Origin: Candidatus Thalassarchaeaceae archaeon
GTDB lineage: Archaea > Thermoplasmatota > Poseidoniia > Poseidoniales > Thalassarchaeaceae
Assembly: GCA_030747485.1 (NCBI GenBank)
Contig: JASLKP010000017.1
Location: 1-34,149, forward strand
Reading direction: 5' to 3'
DNA: 34,149 nt
In this document: positions 1 through 9,782 of the stretch, piece after piece
Position numbering within the stretch: position 1 is the stretch's first letter
How the letters are laid out: each line of letters opens with the position of its first letter
Notes under the pieces: model-generated
Database searches by the model: none
Told to the model about the DNA's origin: nothing
Seen by the model: only the letters and a program-made list of their open reading frames with translations
Translations under genes and position numbers: made by a program

Positions 1-2379
1 CACTGCGCAGACTTGTGGCCATGGGCACCAGATGACACCTCTCCCGAAAATGTGTGTGGGACACGCTGTAACGAACAATGGGGAGACCGCGATGGTGATG
101 GGTACGGAGACAATGATTCCTCAGATGCTTGGAGACGTGATGCCTTCCCAGATGATCCAACACAGCACGCAGATACTGATTCAGATGGTTTTGGTGACAA
201 TCCGATTCCCGCTCAGAATCCTGATGATTGCCCAGTCGTTTGGGGCAATTCAACTGTTGACAAAAACGGTTGTCCAGATTCTGATGGTGATGGACATTCC
301 AATGATTACACCTACGACACCAATACCACGACTGGGCTACGAGAGAATGAACTTGGTGATGCACTACCAGATGACCCTGAACAATGGCGAGACAGAGACG
401 GAGATGGCTTTGGTGAGAATACTGTAGGAGAACTTTGGGACCGTTGTCCCACCCAACCAGGTGCAGAGGCTGGAGTGCTGGGCCCTGGTTGTCCACTTCC
501 CGCAGGTGATGCAGACGCAGATGGTGTCATCGATGAGAATGATCAATGTCCAGATACACCCTCAGGTGAACTTCCCGATATTTTCGGGTGTTCTCCGAGT
601 CAAAGAGACACAGATTTAGACAGTGTATCTGATGCTGAAGATATTTGTCCGAATACTCCAACCAATGAGACCGCTAACAGTGTAGGATGTTCACCATCAC
701 AAACCAATCAAGATTCTGATGGTGATGGTGTCAATGACATTGATTTGTCCGGTAATCAACTCGATATTTGCCCAGATACAGACCCGGAGGATGAAACCGT
801 CGATGAGAATGGTTGTTCTGACTCACAACGGGACACAGATGGAGATGGCGTCACCGATGACATTGATGAATGTAATTTTACAACCGTTGGGGCGACTGTA
901 GACATGTTTGGCTGCATTGTTGTTGGAGCGGATGCCGACGATGATGGATACGAGGATGCCTTTGATGCCTTCCCATCTGATCCCACACAATGGGAAGACA
1001 CAGATGGGGATGGTTATGGCGACAATTGGGCAGATGATTCTTGGAATGTAAGTCGTGAAGGTACCGTCGGTCAATGGGTATATTTGGCGCAACAGCCAGA
1101 CGCTTGTCCGCACGAGTTCGGAACCAGCTGGTCAGCGAATAGAGCGTTGGAAGGCCTCTACGGTTGCCCCGACACAGATGGTGATGGAGTTCCGGATCCA
1201 TCGTCAAATTGGACACTTGAATTCGGAGCAGATCATTTCCCATCCAATCCAACACAGTACGGTGATATCGATGGTGACGGCTTTGGTGACAATCCAGAAG
1301 GCACAAATCGAGATTATTGTCCAAACACCTCTGGTATTGCAGGAGGAGATGGTGGCGACGGTTGTCCAGAAGGTGTTGATTCTGATGGCGATGGCTTGAT
1401 TGATTCTGCTGACAATTGTTTCCAAGAAGATGCAACTGGATGGGATGATGATAATGATGGTTGTATCGATGATAATGACGATGACAACGTGAAGGACGAT
1501 GTTGACAACTGTCTCAATACTCCAGCCGAAGATTGGGCCACAGTCGATAGTGACCCATCCTCATCAACATACGGTTGTTCACCATCTGATCAAGCCGACT
1601 CTGAATCATCACTCATGGATGGTCCACTGAAGTATGTCCTGATGGTCATCGGTGCAATTGCAGGTGTTGCGCTCGTCTTGCTTGTCATCGGTCGATTCAG
1701 AAATCGTGGAATTGATTGGGATGATGACTTGTTAGATGATGAATACGATGACGAAGATGATTGGGACCCATTTTCCAATACCATTAGCATGTCCAAACAG
1801 GCTCCAACGGCCACCTCTCGCGGCCCTCCAGTTCGTTCAACACCTCCGTCCCGTGGCCCTCCCGGTGGTGCACAATCCTCGCCCAGAGGTCCACCCGGTG
1901 GAAGTCAACCTGCCTCACGGGGGCCACCAGGTCGTACATCTACACCGACCAGTCGTCCGCAAGGCCGCCCCAGCGGTCCAGGTCGCATAAGTACACCCGG
2001 CCCTAGCCCTCAATCAGAACAACCAGTTCGTCGCACTCGCAGAACCTCTTCGGCTCCAACTTCATCGGACAAACCCGTCCGAAGGACCCGTAGGACCTCA
2101 ACACCAACAGTCGAATCTGAATCGAGTGCACCCGTCCAACGTACTCGAAAAACTCGCAAGACTGCAGCTCCTGCCAAGACAACTCGCAGACGCAAGGGCG
2201 CCAAATCGTGGGACGACTTATTTGCAGCTGATGAAAAGGAAGATTTTGATGCTGCAGTATCCTCTGCCAAGGAGCGTTTAATCGTTGGAGATTCAGAGCA
2301 CAGCGTCCTTTCTAGATTACAATCTGAAGGTTGGAATGTGAAGCAATCTAAGCATATATTGGGACACGCCAAGAATTGA
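1..2379 (+). CDS. Thrombospondin type-3 repeat surface protein, 5' truncated
   Basis: The reading frame is open from the first base, and the first in-frame start-like codon is a TTG at 13, so the N-terminus (and probably a signal peptide) lies outside the window. About the first 535 residues carry roughly a dozen acidic DxDxDG calcium-binding motifs with paired Cys-Pro elements such as DxCPD, which is the thrombospondin type-3 / OmpA-linker repeat style. One hydrophobic segment follows at about residues 543-565 (LKYVLMVIGAIAGVALVLL). After it come an acidic patch, a Gly-Pro-Pro/Arg-rich stretch, several RRTRRTS-like basic repeats and a short helical end containing SEGWNVKQSKHILGHA. This predicts a large extracellular calcium-stabilised region, a single membrane anchor and a basic cytoplasmic tail. 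Adhesion or a structural surface role is an inference; no enzymatic domain is visible in the part present. Confidence 0.85.
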   Translation, partial: HCADLWPWAPDDTSPENVCGTRCNEQWGDRDGDGYGDNDSSDAWRRDAFPDDPTQHADTDSDGFGDNPIPAQNPDDCPVVWGNSTVDKNGCPDSDGDGHSNDYTYDTNTTTGLRENELGDALPDDPEQWRDRDGDGFGENTVGELWDRCPTQPGAEAGVLGPGCPLPAGDADADGVIDENDQCPDTPSGELPDIFGCSPSQRDTDLDSVSDAEDICPNTPTNETANSVGCSPSQTNQDSDGDGVNDIDLSGNQLDICPDTDPEDETVDENGCSDSQRDTDGDGVTDDIDECNFTTVGATVDMFGCIVVGADADDDGYEDAFDAFPSDPTQWEDTDGDGYGDNWADDSWNVSREGTVGQWVYLAQQPDACPHEFGTSWSANRALEGLYGCPDTDGDGVPDPSSNWTLEFGADHFPSNPTQYGDIDGDGFGDNPEGTNRDYCPNTSGIAGGDGGDGCPEGVDSDGDGLIDSADNCFQEDATGWDDDNDGCIDDNDDDNVKDDVDNCLNTPAEDWATVDSDPSSSTYGCSPSDQADSESSLMDGPLKYVLMVIGAIAGVALVLLVIGRFRNRGIDWDDDLLDDEYDDEDDWDPFSNTISMSKQAPTATSRGPPVRSTPPSRGPPGGAQSSPRGPPGGSQPASRGPPGRTSTPTSRPQGRPSGPGRISTPGPSPQSEQPVRRTRRTSSAPTSSDKPVRRTRRTSTPTVESESSAPVQRTRKTRKTAAPAKTTRRRKGAKSWDDLFAADEKEDFDAAVSSAKERLIVGDSEHSVLSRLQSEGWNVKQSKHILGHAKN

Positions 2380-2395
2380 CCCCTTACGCGTGGGC

Positions 2396-2410
2396 GCCGT
2401 CTTCGACGGC
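2396..2410. repeat. Short inverted repeat between two plus-strand genes
   Basis: GCCGTC-TTC-GACGGC forms a 6-bp perfect stem with a 3-base loop, extendable by one C-G pair. It lies 16 bases after the stop of the surface protein and about 47 bases before the next start. No T-tract follows. It could be a 3' end hairpin or a member of the palindrome family seen at 18.9-26.4 kb, although its core differs. Confidence 0.4.
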
Positions 2411-2457
2411 GGCAACCTCTTGAGTGTCCCGCACTGCGCCATGACAGGTGACCCTCA

Positions 2458-3813
<1,356 letters not shown>

Positions 3814-3851
3814 ATGGTTAAGAAGAAGTAGTCATCATCCATCCGCAGAAC

Positions 3852-4103
3852 ATGGGTGATGACGATTGGCCGATTGTCAGAAACATGATGTATTCTTATG
3901 CTCCACCTCCAAAACAATGTGATATTTGTTCAAGTACAATCGATGTCAGAACTTGTGATTCGTGTGAAATTAAGGTATGTGAATCATGTAGAGACAAACA
4001 CCAACAAGAGCATCAAAACGACGATGAGGATGAAGACGAATGGACCTCTGATGAAGATGACGAGAACGATGAAGGCGAATCTGAAGAGGATGAAGATGAA
4101 TAA
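3852..4103 (+). CDS. Small B-box-like zinc protein with acidic tail
   Basis: This 83-residue protein has two parts. Residues about 22-54 contain CDIC, CDSC and CESC pairs followed by HQQEH, the C-C-C-C-C-C-H-H spacing of a B-box or cross-brace zinc finger. The remaining 30 residues are almost all Asp, Glu, Asn and Ser. B-box-like fingers usually mediate protein or nucleic-acid contacts; the acidic tail could mimic DNA or bind basic partners, which is inference. The gene lies 38 bases after the EF-hand protein and 11 bases before the next membrane protein, so the three are probably one transcription unit. A second start (ATG ATG at 3884) would still retain the fingers. Confidence 0.7.
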   Translation: MGDDDWPIVRNMMYSYAPPPKQCDICSSTIDVRTCDSCEIKVCESCRDKHQQEHQNDDEDEDEWTSDEDDENDEGESEEDEDE

Positions 4104-4114
4104 TAGGTGTTGAA

Positions 4115-4513
4115 ATGAATTGGAAAAATATTCTCAGTGCAGGTGCATTTTCTGGAGCATTATTGGGAATATTCATCGCTATAGTGTTCATTTTAGTTGG
4201 TGTTGACCCTGGATCGTTTGGAGGTCTCTTCGCCATCTTTCTCGCAATGGCAATTCTATCGGCAGTAGTCGTAAATCAAATCTTGAAAACCACTGGACGC
4301 CCCGAATTGAATCTCAAGATTCTCGTTCCGATTGGATTCTTTACATCGATTATACCTTTACTCGGTGCTACATTTGGAGCACCAAACTCCGAACCAATCA
4401 CACTGGTAACGATTGTTTTCCTCGGAGCGATTGGTGGATTGTTTTGGTCAACCCCATTTGCACTGTGGAATGCCTTTCGTCATTCAAAGAACCATGTAGA
4501 CTCTGAAGAATGA
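4115..4513 (+). CDS. Small four-helix membrane protein, unknown function
   Basis: The product is 132 residues with four predicted membrane helices: roughly residues 8-30, 37-56, 69-88 and 95-118. The loops are short and the C-terminus is polar and acidic. I recognise no family motif. An AGGTG sequence five bases before the ATG supports this start. It follows the B-box-like gene by 11 bases and converges on the next gene, with only five bases between the two stop codons. Confidence 0.65.
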   Translation: MNWKNILSAGAFSGALLGIFIAIVFILVGVDPGSFGGLFAIFLAMAILSAVVVNQILKTTGRPELNLKILVPIGFFTSIIPLLGATFGAPNSEPITLVTIVFLGAIGGLFWSTPFALWNAFRHSKNHVDSEE

Positions 4514-4518
4514 CATCA

Positions 4519-5565
4519 TCAGATTCGCATGTCGCCTTCATTGAGAAGTTTCAATTCGCCTATTTCCACGGTCGGCTCACTAAGGACTCCTGTGACATGT
4601 ATACCACAAAGTGAACTTCCACCAAGATTGGTGTTATCTCCAATCGCGAAATAGCACGTCCCTTGCACCTTTTCATCTTCGAGTACATTGCCAATGAGCC
4701 GGGCTCGAGGATTCATTCCAAATCCAAATTCGGCAACCGTCCAAACATTGGATTGATGTTGCGGTTTTAGTTTTCGACTCGCCTCGACAAACAGTGCCTT
4801 CACATCGTCTCGGTCTTCTCCAGATACTTTGGTCACGATTCCAGCTTCTACTTTGAGGGTAATTGGATTTTCAATCAATGTGGCATCCCAAGTGCCATCG
4901 ATGACAATTGTACCTTCCATAGTACCTTCCTTGGGCATCCCCAGAATCTTTCCAGCGGGAAGATTGGTCACTTGACCTGGGCGATTACAGATTCCATTGT
5001 CGCCAAGTTCCCATCGTCCTGCAATTTCGAAGGTCACATCTGTCCCTGAAGGGGTTGTAACGTGCACACTCCTCTGTCGTTTGAGTGATTTACCCAATTG
5101 CGCAATCGCGGATTGCATGGCATTGAAATCAGTGGTCATTCCTCCTTCTGTGAACATCTGTAGTGTAATACCAGGCATGGTGGCAATTCGCGTTCCTTCT
5201 CTGCAGGCTTGCATACGTGCGCGCGTGTGTGTTAACGAATATCGTGTTGGTGCGAGAACAACGTCTTGTTTTCGCATGAGTTCAGCAACCGGAGACGGAG
5301 GTTCGTCTCCGTGTCGATGTGTCGAAGGCATCATGACCATCAGGACACGATCTGAGATTTTGGTTGCGGCTTCATACAGAGCACGACCAATCTCCGACGT
5401 GTTTGGGTCTGTAATCACGAGAACATTCTCTGAGCGTTGAATCTGCATACACTCTCGACACACAGTCTCTGCTGCGCGTTCAAGTGCATCTTGAGATGCT
5501 TTGTCAACACCATCATCGTGTTCAGCAATGAGAATATCTTCATCGCTTTTTTTCTTCTTTGCCAT
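4519..5565 (-). CDS. COG2309-type aminopeptidase (M29-like) family protein
   Basis: This 348-residue protein (from the internal ATG) resembles the leucyl aminopeptidase / aminopeptidase T group, COG2309, which also includes 2,5-dihydroxypyridine dioxygenase-like metalloenzymes. Supporting features are the ITDP element near the N-terminus, the central LPAGKI stretch and the C-terminal block AEFGFGMNPRARLIGN...LEDEKVQGTCYFAIGDN...GIHVTG, whose Glu, Asp and His residues fit a metal site. The activity (metal-dependent peptidase or dioxygenase) cannot be settled from the sequence. The frame extends to an ATG at 5613, adding 16 residues, but the internal ATG begins a Lys-rich MAKKKK terminus and is preceded by GAAGGAT. 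No signal peptide is present, so it is cytosolic. Confidence 0.7.
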   Translation of the reverse strand: MAKKKKSDEDILIAEHDDGVDKASQDALERAAETVCRECMQIQRSENVLVITDPNTSEIGRALYEAATKISDRVLMVMMPSTHRHGDEPPSPVAELMRKQDVVLAPTRYSLTHTRARMQACREGTRIATMPGITLQMFTEGGMTTDFNAMQSAIAQLGKSLKRQRSVHVTTPSGTDVTFEIAGRWELGDNGICNRPGQVTNLPAGKILGMPKEGTMEGTIVIDGTWDATLIENPITLKVEAGIVTKVSGEDRDDVKALFVEASRKLKPQHQSNVWTVAEFGFGMNPRARLIGNVLEDEKVQGTCYFAIGDNTNLGGSSLCGIHVTGVLSEPTVEIGELKLLNEGDMRI

Positions 5566-5579
5566 ATCCTTCGCCCAAT

Positions 5580-5594
5580 CCGCGCTATGCGCGG
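5580..5594. repeat. Palindrome upstream of the COG2309 gene
   Basis: CCGCG-CTATG-CGCGG is a perfect 5-bp stem with a 5-base loop. It lies 15 to 29 bases upstream of the preferred minus-strand ATG at 5565. If translation instead begins at 5613, it falls inside the coding sequence. Confidence 0.4.
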
Positions 5595-5681
5595 ATAACG
5601 GGCTGTCCTTCATGAAACGTCTGTCTGTTTGTTTTCAGAATATTCACCAATACAACGACCCAATTTAACTATACGAGGCGG

Positions 5682-8075
5682 ATGAAACCCGTGGTCATGG
5701 TAAAGCGTGCTCTATGGACGATATTGGCAATGGTAATGTTGTTGTCACCTGGCTGTCTAAGCAGTACAGTTGACCAAGTAAACGACAACATTTGGGAAAT
5801 GCCAGATGAGGATCAATGGCCCCAATTGAATCTCGGAGAAAGAATTCGTACAACTCCTACATTGGACGTTTATGATGACTGTACTGTATTAGAACAGGAT
5901 TTACGCGAATCTCTTTGGGAACAGACACTCGTCGAAATCGATCAGAACTCATACTGGCAATGGGCCAGTCCGAACATTTGGTTTGGTGGCGGAGAAATGG
6001 TTGATGACATGGTTGCCGAGTCCGCAATGGATGGTGATGTTAGCAGTGCACAGACAGGTAGCGCCCCGTCATCCAGTGGTTCTGAAGACCGTTCAGGAAC
6101 ATATTCGGAAACCAACAATCAGGAACAAGGCGTTGATGAGGCAGATTTCCTGAAGTTTGATGGCTTTCACTTCTACATGATTAACAACAATCATCTGGTC
6201 ATCGTTGGAGTACCAGAACATGGTCAAGTCGAACTGGTCAGCGATTTACAACTCGAAGGCACACCAATGCAGATGATGAAAGATGGCGATTCACTCATTA
6301 TCATATCCTCGATGAATGCTTGGAACGTTGATGACGATGACCCAATGCGTGCCCTAATGGTCACTGATGATGGCAGTTGGCGTAGCAGTTCATTGGTGAA
6401 GTTCACCGTCATCGACATGACCAATCGAAGTGACCCACAAGTTGGACGTGAACTCTTCATCGAAGGTAACTATGAGACTGCACGAATGGTCAACAGTACC
6501 GTACGCAGTGTATCTCACATGTGGTCTTACATCCCTGGAATTTCCACTTATCCAGACCTTCCCTCAACGTATTGGGAAATGGGTGAAGATTGGGAAAGTC
6601 GCATGGAGATGTGGAACAATTCTGTTGAGGCACTTCTTGATTCAAATCGTATCGTAATTGATACCCTCACTCTCGATGATTTCGCACCAAAGGTCCACGA
6701 GCGACTCTCAGATGGTAGTATTGTGACTCATTCTTCTGCTAGTTCAGATTGCAGTGAGTTCAGTGGAGCCATAGATAGTGTAGGACGTGGTTTCACCTCG
6801 ATTATGACTCTCGACCTTCTTTCTGAATCATACAGCCATGAGGTCGACCACATCGCATCTTCTTGGGTGGAGGTCTATTCCAGTGGTGACATGCTCGTGA
6901 TGGCAGAACCAGCCAATGATTGGTGGTGGTATTGGCGTAACGACGGTTTTAGTGACGAGACCAACATCCATGCCTTTGACATTTCAACGACCGGTGAGAC
7001 GACTTACATTGGTTCAGGCAGAGTACCCGGTTCAGTGCAAGATCAATTCTCAATGTCAGAATACGAAGGTGACATCCGCGTGGCTAGCACAACGGACTCT
7101 TGGGGCAGATGGTGGTTAACTGACGATGGAGATTGGGAAGTCATCGAACCGGTGAATCATGTCACAGTTCTACGTGACGATGGTGCCGGTGAATTGGATG
7201 ATGTCGGTTACCTTGGCGGAATTGCTGAAGGTGAGCGTATCTGGAGTGCACGCTTTGTCGGTGACAAGGGGTACCTGGTCACCTTCCGCAACATGGACCC
7301 ACTGTGGACCATCGACCTCTCGGACCCAGAGAATCCAACCATTCTTGGCGAACTTGAAGTCCCTGGTGTCTCCACTTACATTCATCCGCTATCCAACGGC
7401 GATTTGCTCACCATCGGAATGCCTGGTGGTGAGGATGGCTTGGGGTTGGATTGGAGCCATACGCAAATCAGCATGTTCAACCTGAGTGATTTGACGATGC
7501 CATCATTGGCTGATGCGCAACAATTGACACCAGGATATCTGGACGATGATTGCACCAGCATCCGTTATTGTGGCTGGTCTTGGTCATGGTCTGAAGCAAC
7601 CTATGAGCACAAGGCATTCACGTATTGGGAACCAGCAGGATTGCTAGCAGTCCCTCTTTCGACTTACCGCTATACCTACGATGAAATCATCATCGATGGA
7701 CGAAAATACACCCATTATGGGTATGAATACGTCAGTAAATTGGTCCTCATCGATGTCGATATGGAAAATCGCACACTTTCAATTCATGGAGAGATCGACC
7801 ATTCAGAATTCTACAATGAAGATGGCCTCGGTGGATGGTGGGGCGGAGATACAAGTGTTCGGCGCTCGGTCTTCATGGGCGAGTATGTCTATGCATTCTC
7901 AGGGGCCGGTGTGAGTGTCACATCTTTTGCAGACATGAATACAACAGCGACCCTTGAACTTCCTGGGTTTGACCAACCAGAGCCATATGGTTACTACGAA
8001 GATGATGTCGCTTCCAGTTCAAGTGGTGGAGAAGAACCTGCGTCAGATCCTGAAGAGGAACCTAAAGAAGGCTGA
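5682..8075 (+). CDS. Lipoprotein with secreted beta-propeller domain (PF09826-like)
   Basis: This 797-residue protein begins with a lipoprotein signal: basic MVKR, a hydrophobic core and a lipobox ending SPGC, with Cys25 the probable lipidated residue. Residues about 140-165 carry the family hallmark YSETNNQEQGVDEADFLKFD, typical of the secreted beta-propeller domain family PF09826. The remainder is made of Trp- and Asp-rich propeller blades, including repeated patterns like VTFRNMDPLWTIDLSDPENP. The C-terminus is acidic and low-complexity. It should be anchored on the outer face of the membrane; ligand and role are not known. ATG 5682 gives the longest frame with GAGGCGG directly before it, but ATG 5697 lies 25.5 bases from a CTATAC box and would keep the full signal. 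Confidence 0.85.
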   Translation: MKPVVMVKRALWTILAMVMLLSPGCLSSTVDQVNDNIWEMPDEDQWPQLNLGERIRTTPTLDVYDDCTVLEQDLRESLWEQTLVEIDQNSYWQWASPNIWFGGGEMVDDMVAESAMDGDVSSAQTGSAPSSSGSEDRSGTYSETNNQEQGVDEADFLKFDGFHFYMINNNHLVIVGVPEHGQVELVSDLQLEGTPMQMMKDGDSLIIISSMNAWNVDDDDPMRALMVTDDGSWRSSSLVKFTVIDMTNRSDPQVGRELFIEGNYETARMVNSTVRSVSHMWSYIPGISTYPDLPSTYWEMGEDWESRMEMWNNSVEALLDSNRIVIDTLTLDDFAPKVHERLSDGSIVTHSSASSDCSEFSGAIDSVGRGFTSIMTLDLLSESYSHEVDHIASSWVEVYSSGDMLVMAEPANDWWWYWRNDGFSDETNIHAFDISTTGETTYIGSGRVPGSVQDQFSMSEYEGDIRVASTTDSWGRWWLTDDGDWEVIEPVNHVTVLRDDGAGELDDVGYLGGIAEGERIWSARFVGDKGYLVTFRNMDPLWTIDLSDPENPTILGELEVPGVSTYIHPLSNGDLLTIGMPGGEDGLGLDWSHTQISMFNLSDLTMPSLADAQQLTPGYLDDDCTSIRYCGWSWSWSEATYEHKAFTYWEPAGLLAVPLSTYRYTYDEIIIDGRKYTHYGYEYVSKLVLIDVDMENRTLSIHGEIDHSEFYNEDGLGGWWGGDTSVRRSVFMGEYVYAFSGAGVSVTSFADMNTTATLELPGFDQPEPYGYYEDDVASSSSGGEEPASDPEEEPKEG

Positions 8076-8094
8076 CGAAGACGCTACCCTTGCA

Positions 8095-9474
8095 TCAAGA
8101 AAATTTTAGTGCACGTCCTGCACAACCAGGTGCACCTATGGCTTCACCACGGAACGAGCCACCCGAGGTTCGCTTGTGTACTGGGATTCCATCAACAATG
8201 GTCCACATTGGCAATCCAGTGAGTTCCATACCAGCATAGGGCGTCCATCCCACACGTGTCCAAACATCGGCATCAGTGATGGTGCGTCGAGTCTCTAAAT
8301 CCACCAATGTCAAATCGCCATCATAGCCTTCGATGAGAGAACCTTTGTTATCCATACCGTATACCTTGGCTGGACCAGCACACATCCAACGAACAACATC
8401 GGATACGCTGCATTTGCCATCCATCGCGTGCGTGAGCATCATCGGAAGTGCGGTTTCCACTCCGGGCATACCAGAGGGTGCCTTTGGGAATCCGAGTGCT
8501 TTTGCTTCCAATGTATGTGGAGCGTGATCGGTTGCAATGCAATCAATCGTTCCGTCCTTGAGTCGCTTCCACAGTGTTTCCTTGTCCTCAGTATAGCGAA
8601 TGGGCGGATTCATCTGTAGACGTACTCCGCGCTCCTCGACATCATTCTGGTCGAAGGTGAGGTGCTGTGGACATACCTCTGTGGTGATCAGTTCACCCTT
8701 GTGAGTGGCAAGCCAGTCTGCTTCCGCTCCACTGGTGAGATGGAGTACATGTAAACGGTGATCGTGGTCTTTTGCCAAGGCAGCAGCGCGTTTTGTTGCG
8801 AGCATTGCACATTCAACATCTCGCCATTCTGCATGTGCGGCAATATCAGTACGGTGCTCAAAATCTGGGTATCGTGCCTTGAGCCGATCTTCATCCTCGG
8901 CGTGAGTTGCGATGATTCCGCCGGTGTTGGCGAAGATGTTCTCAAGATGCTTCTGTTGGTGGACTAGCAAATCTCCAGTGCTGCTGCCCATGAATATCTT
9001 GATTCCACAGACACCATCCATGCCTGCAACACTCTGTAAGTCAGCGACGTTATCGGGTGTTGCCCCAATGAAAAAGCCGTGATGAGTTACACCATTGGTT
9101 CCTGCAGATGCGATTTTCGCTTCCATCGATGCTCGAGTCGTTGCAACAGGCTTGTTGTTTGGCATATCCAAGAAAGCAGTCACACCACCAGCAGCAGCAG
9201 CTCTGCTGCCGCTACCGAGGTCTTCCTTTTCGGGTTGGCCTGGTTCACGAAAATGAACCTGAGGATCAATTGCACCAGGGAGGAGGTGTAGACCCGTACC
9301 ATCGATGACAATTTCAGTACCACCATTTGGTACCAACCCACCTTGTGGTGCAATGGTCGTGATGGCGCCGTTGACGACTCTTAGGTCGCCTTCAACGATT
9401 GAATTTGGCAGTGACATCATCGCATTCTGAATGAGGATGTTACCGGCCATCAGAGGTAGTGGCTGTGGACTCAT
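8095..9474 (-). CDS. pyrC: Dihydroorotase
   Basis: This amidohydrolase of 459 residues closes carbamoyl-aspartate to dihydroorotate in pyrimidine synthesis. Visible catalytic elements are D70-P-Q-V-H74-F-R-E-P-G, the lysine likely to be carboxylated (K159 in GIKIFMGSSTG), H191 (ATHAED), H245 (VLHLTS) and D316 (ATDHAPH). The metal-binding HxH motif of the first strand is QxH here, a variant I recall from some other dihydroorotases, so activity is still likely. Allantoinase or hydantoinase is possible but less likely, given the REPG and GMPGVET motifs. A second ATG at 9450 is possible. The gene converges on the propeller gene with 19 bases between stops. Confidence 0.88.
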   Translation of the reverse strand: MSPQPLPLMAGNILIQNAMMSLPNSIVEGDLRVVNGAITTIAPQGGLVPNGGTEIVIDGTGLHLLPGAIDPQVHFREPGQPEKEDLGSGSRAAAAGGVTAFLDMPNNKPVATTRASMEAKIASAGTNGVTHHGFFIGATPDNVADLQSVAGMDGVCGIKIFMGSSTGDLLVHQQKHLENIFANTGGIIATHAEDEDRLKARYPDFEHRTDIAAHAEWRDVECAMLATKRAAALAKDHDHRLHVLHLTSGAEADWLATHKGELITTEVCPQHLTFDQNDVEERGVRLQMNPPIRYTEDKETLWKRLKDGTIDCIATDHAPHTLEAKALGFPKAPSGMPGVETALPMMLTHAMDGKCSVSDVVRWMCAGPAKVYGMDNKGSLIEGYDGDLTLVDLETRRTITDADVWTRVGWTPYAGMELTGLPMWTIVDGIPVHKRTSGGSFRGEAIGAPGCAGRALKFS

Positions 9475-9486
9475 TCAAAGAGCCTT

Positions 9487-9498
9487 CCGCGCCCGCGG
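9487..9498. repeat. GC palindrome in the pyrC leader region
   Basis: CCGCG-CC-CGCGG is a perfect inverted repeat placed 13 to 24 bases upstream of the pyrC start codon. It lies between that codon and the TATA-like box that also faces the tRNA gene. The two-base loop makes it a better DNA operator candidate than an RNA hairpin. Confidence 0.35.
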
Positions 9499-9503
9499 TG
9501 GCC

Positions 9504-9511
9504 TTCAAATA
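9504..9511 (+). promoter_or_regulatory. Probable TATA box of initiator tRNA gene
   Basis: TTCAAATA is centred 26.5 bases before the first base of the tRNA, the expected archaeal TATA-to-start distance. Read on the other strand (TATTTGAA), the same box would start transcription about seven bases before the pyrC ATG, so it may serve both directions. Confidence 0.5.
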
Positions 9512-9533
9512 GGGGCGGTGAATGGCAAAGGAC

Positions 9534-9611
9534 AGCGGGTTGGAGTAGCCAGGTTATCTCGTCGGGCTCATAACCCGGAGACCGATTGTTCAAATCAATC
9601 ACCCGCTACCA
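9534..9611 (+). tRNA. Initiator tRNA-Met (CAT anticodon)
   Basis: A full cloverleaf can be drawn by hand. The acceptor AGCGGGT pairs with ACCCGCT, with the A1-U72 pair typical of archaeal initiators. The D-arm is GAG/CTC. The anticodon stem TCGGG/CCCGG encloses loop CTCATAA with anticodon CAT, and contains the three consecutive G-C pairs diagnostic of initiator tRNA. The T-arm is GATTG/CAATC around TTCAAAT. The discriminator is A and the CCA end is encoded (9609-9611). There is no intron. Confidence 0.95.
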
Positions 9612-9662
9612 ATTACAACACGAATTGCATTGTAAATGTGAAAGTGATTAATGTGTACTGAA

Positions 9663-9681
9663 AGTGTATAAACGATACACT
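9663..9681. repeat. Inverted repeat AGTGTAT/ATACACT
   Basis: Seven-base perfect arms are separated by AAACG. The repeat lies 52 bases after the tRNA and about 100 bases before the radA start. The AT-rich symmetrical arms resemble a dimeric regulator site; a 3' end signal for the tRNA is the alternative. Confidence 0.4.
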
Positions 9682-9754
9682 GCGAGACACAATACATCGA
9701 AGAGATGTAGGTGTTGGGAGTAATGTCTCCTTCGTTGGTTGATATACTGTGGGG

Positions 9755-9760
9755 ATTTAG
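9755..9760 (+). promoter_or_regulatory. TATA-like box of radA
   Basis: ATTTAG is centred 25.5 bases upstream of the ATG at 9783, so transcription would begin at or next to the start codon, giving a leaderless radA message. Confidence 0.35.
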
Positions 9761-9782
9761 GACCACTTAACACAGAAGTGAT

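Larger units (their letters stand above)
9612..9782. other. Intergenic region between tRNA and radA
   Basis: This 171-base stretch contains no coding frame. It holds two inverted repeats: AGTGTAT-5-ATACACT at 9663-9681 and TACATC-5-GATGTA at 9693-9709. The first may end the tRNA transcript or act as an operator. A TATA-like ATTTAG at 9755-9760 is centred 25.5 bases before the radA ATG. Within the wider 9475-9782 gap the only gene is the tRNA. Confidence 0.5.

Noticed and set aside
878..1435. 185-residue minus-strand frame rich in His, Asn and Leu
   Set aside because: It is antisense to the Asp-rich calcium repeats; its composition is explained by that complement.
4997..5440. 147-residue plus-strand frame
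   Set aside because: It is a shadow of the COG2309 gene on the opposite strand, whose motifs are clear.
9534..9611. Elongator tRNA-Met or tRNA-Ile2
   Set aside because: The A1-U72 pair and three consecutive G-C pairs at the base of the anticodon stem identify the initiator.
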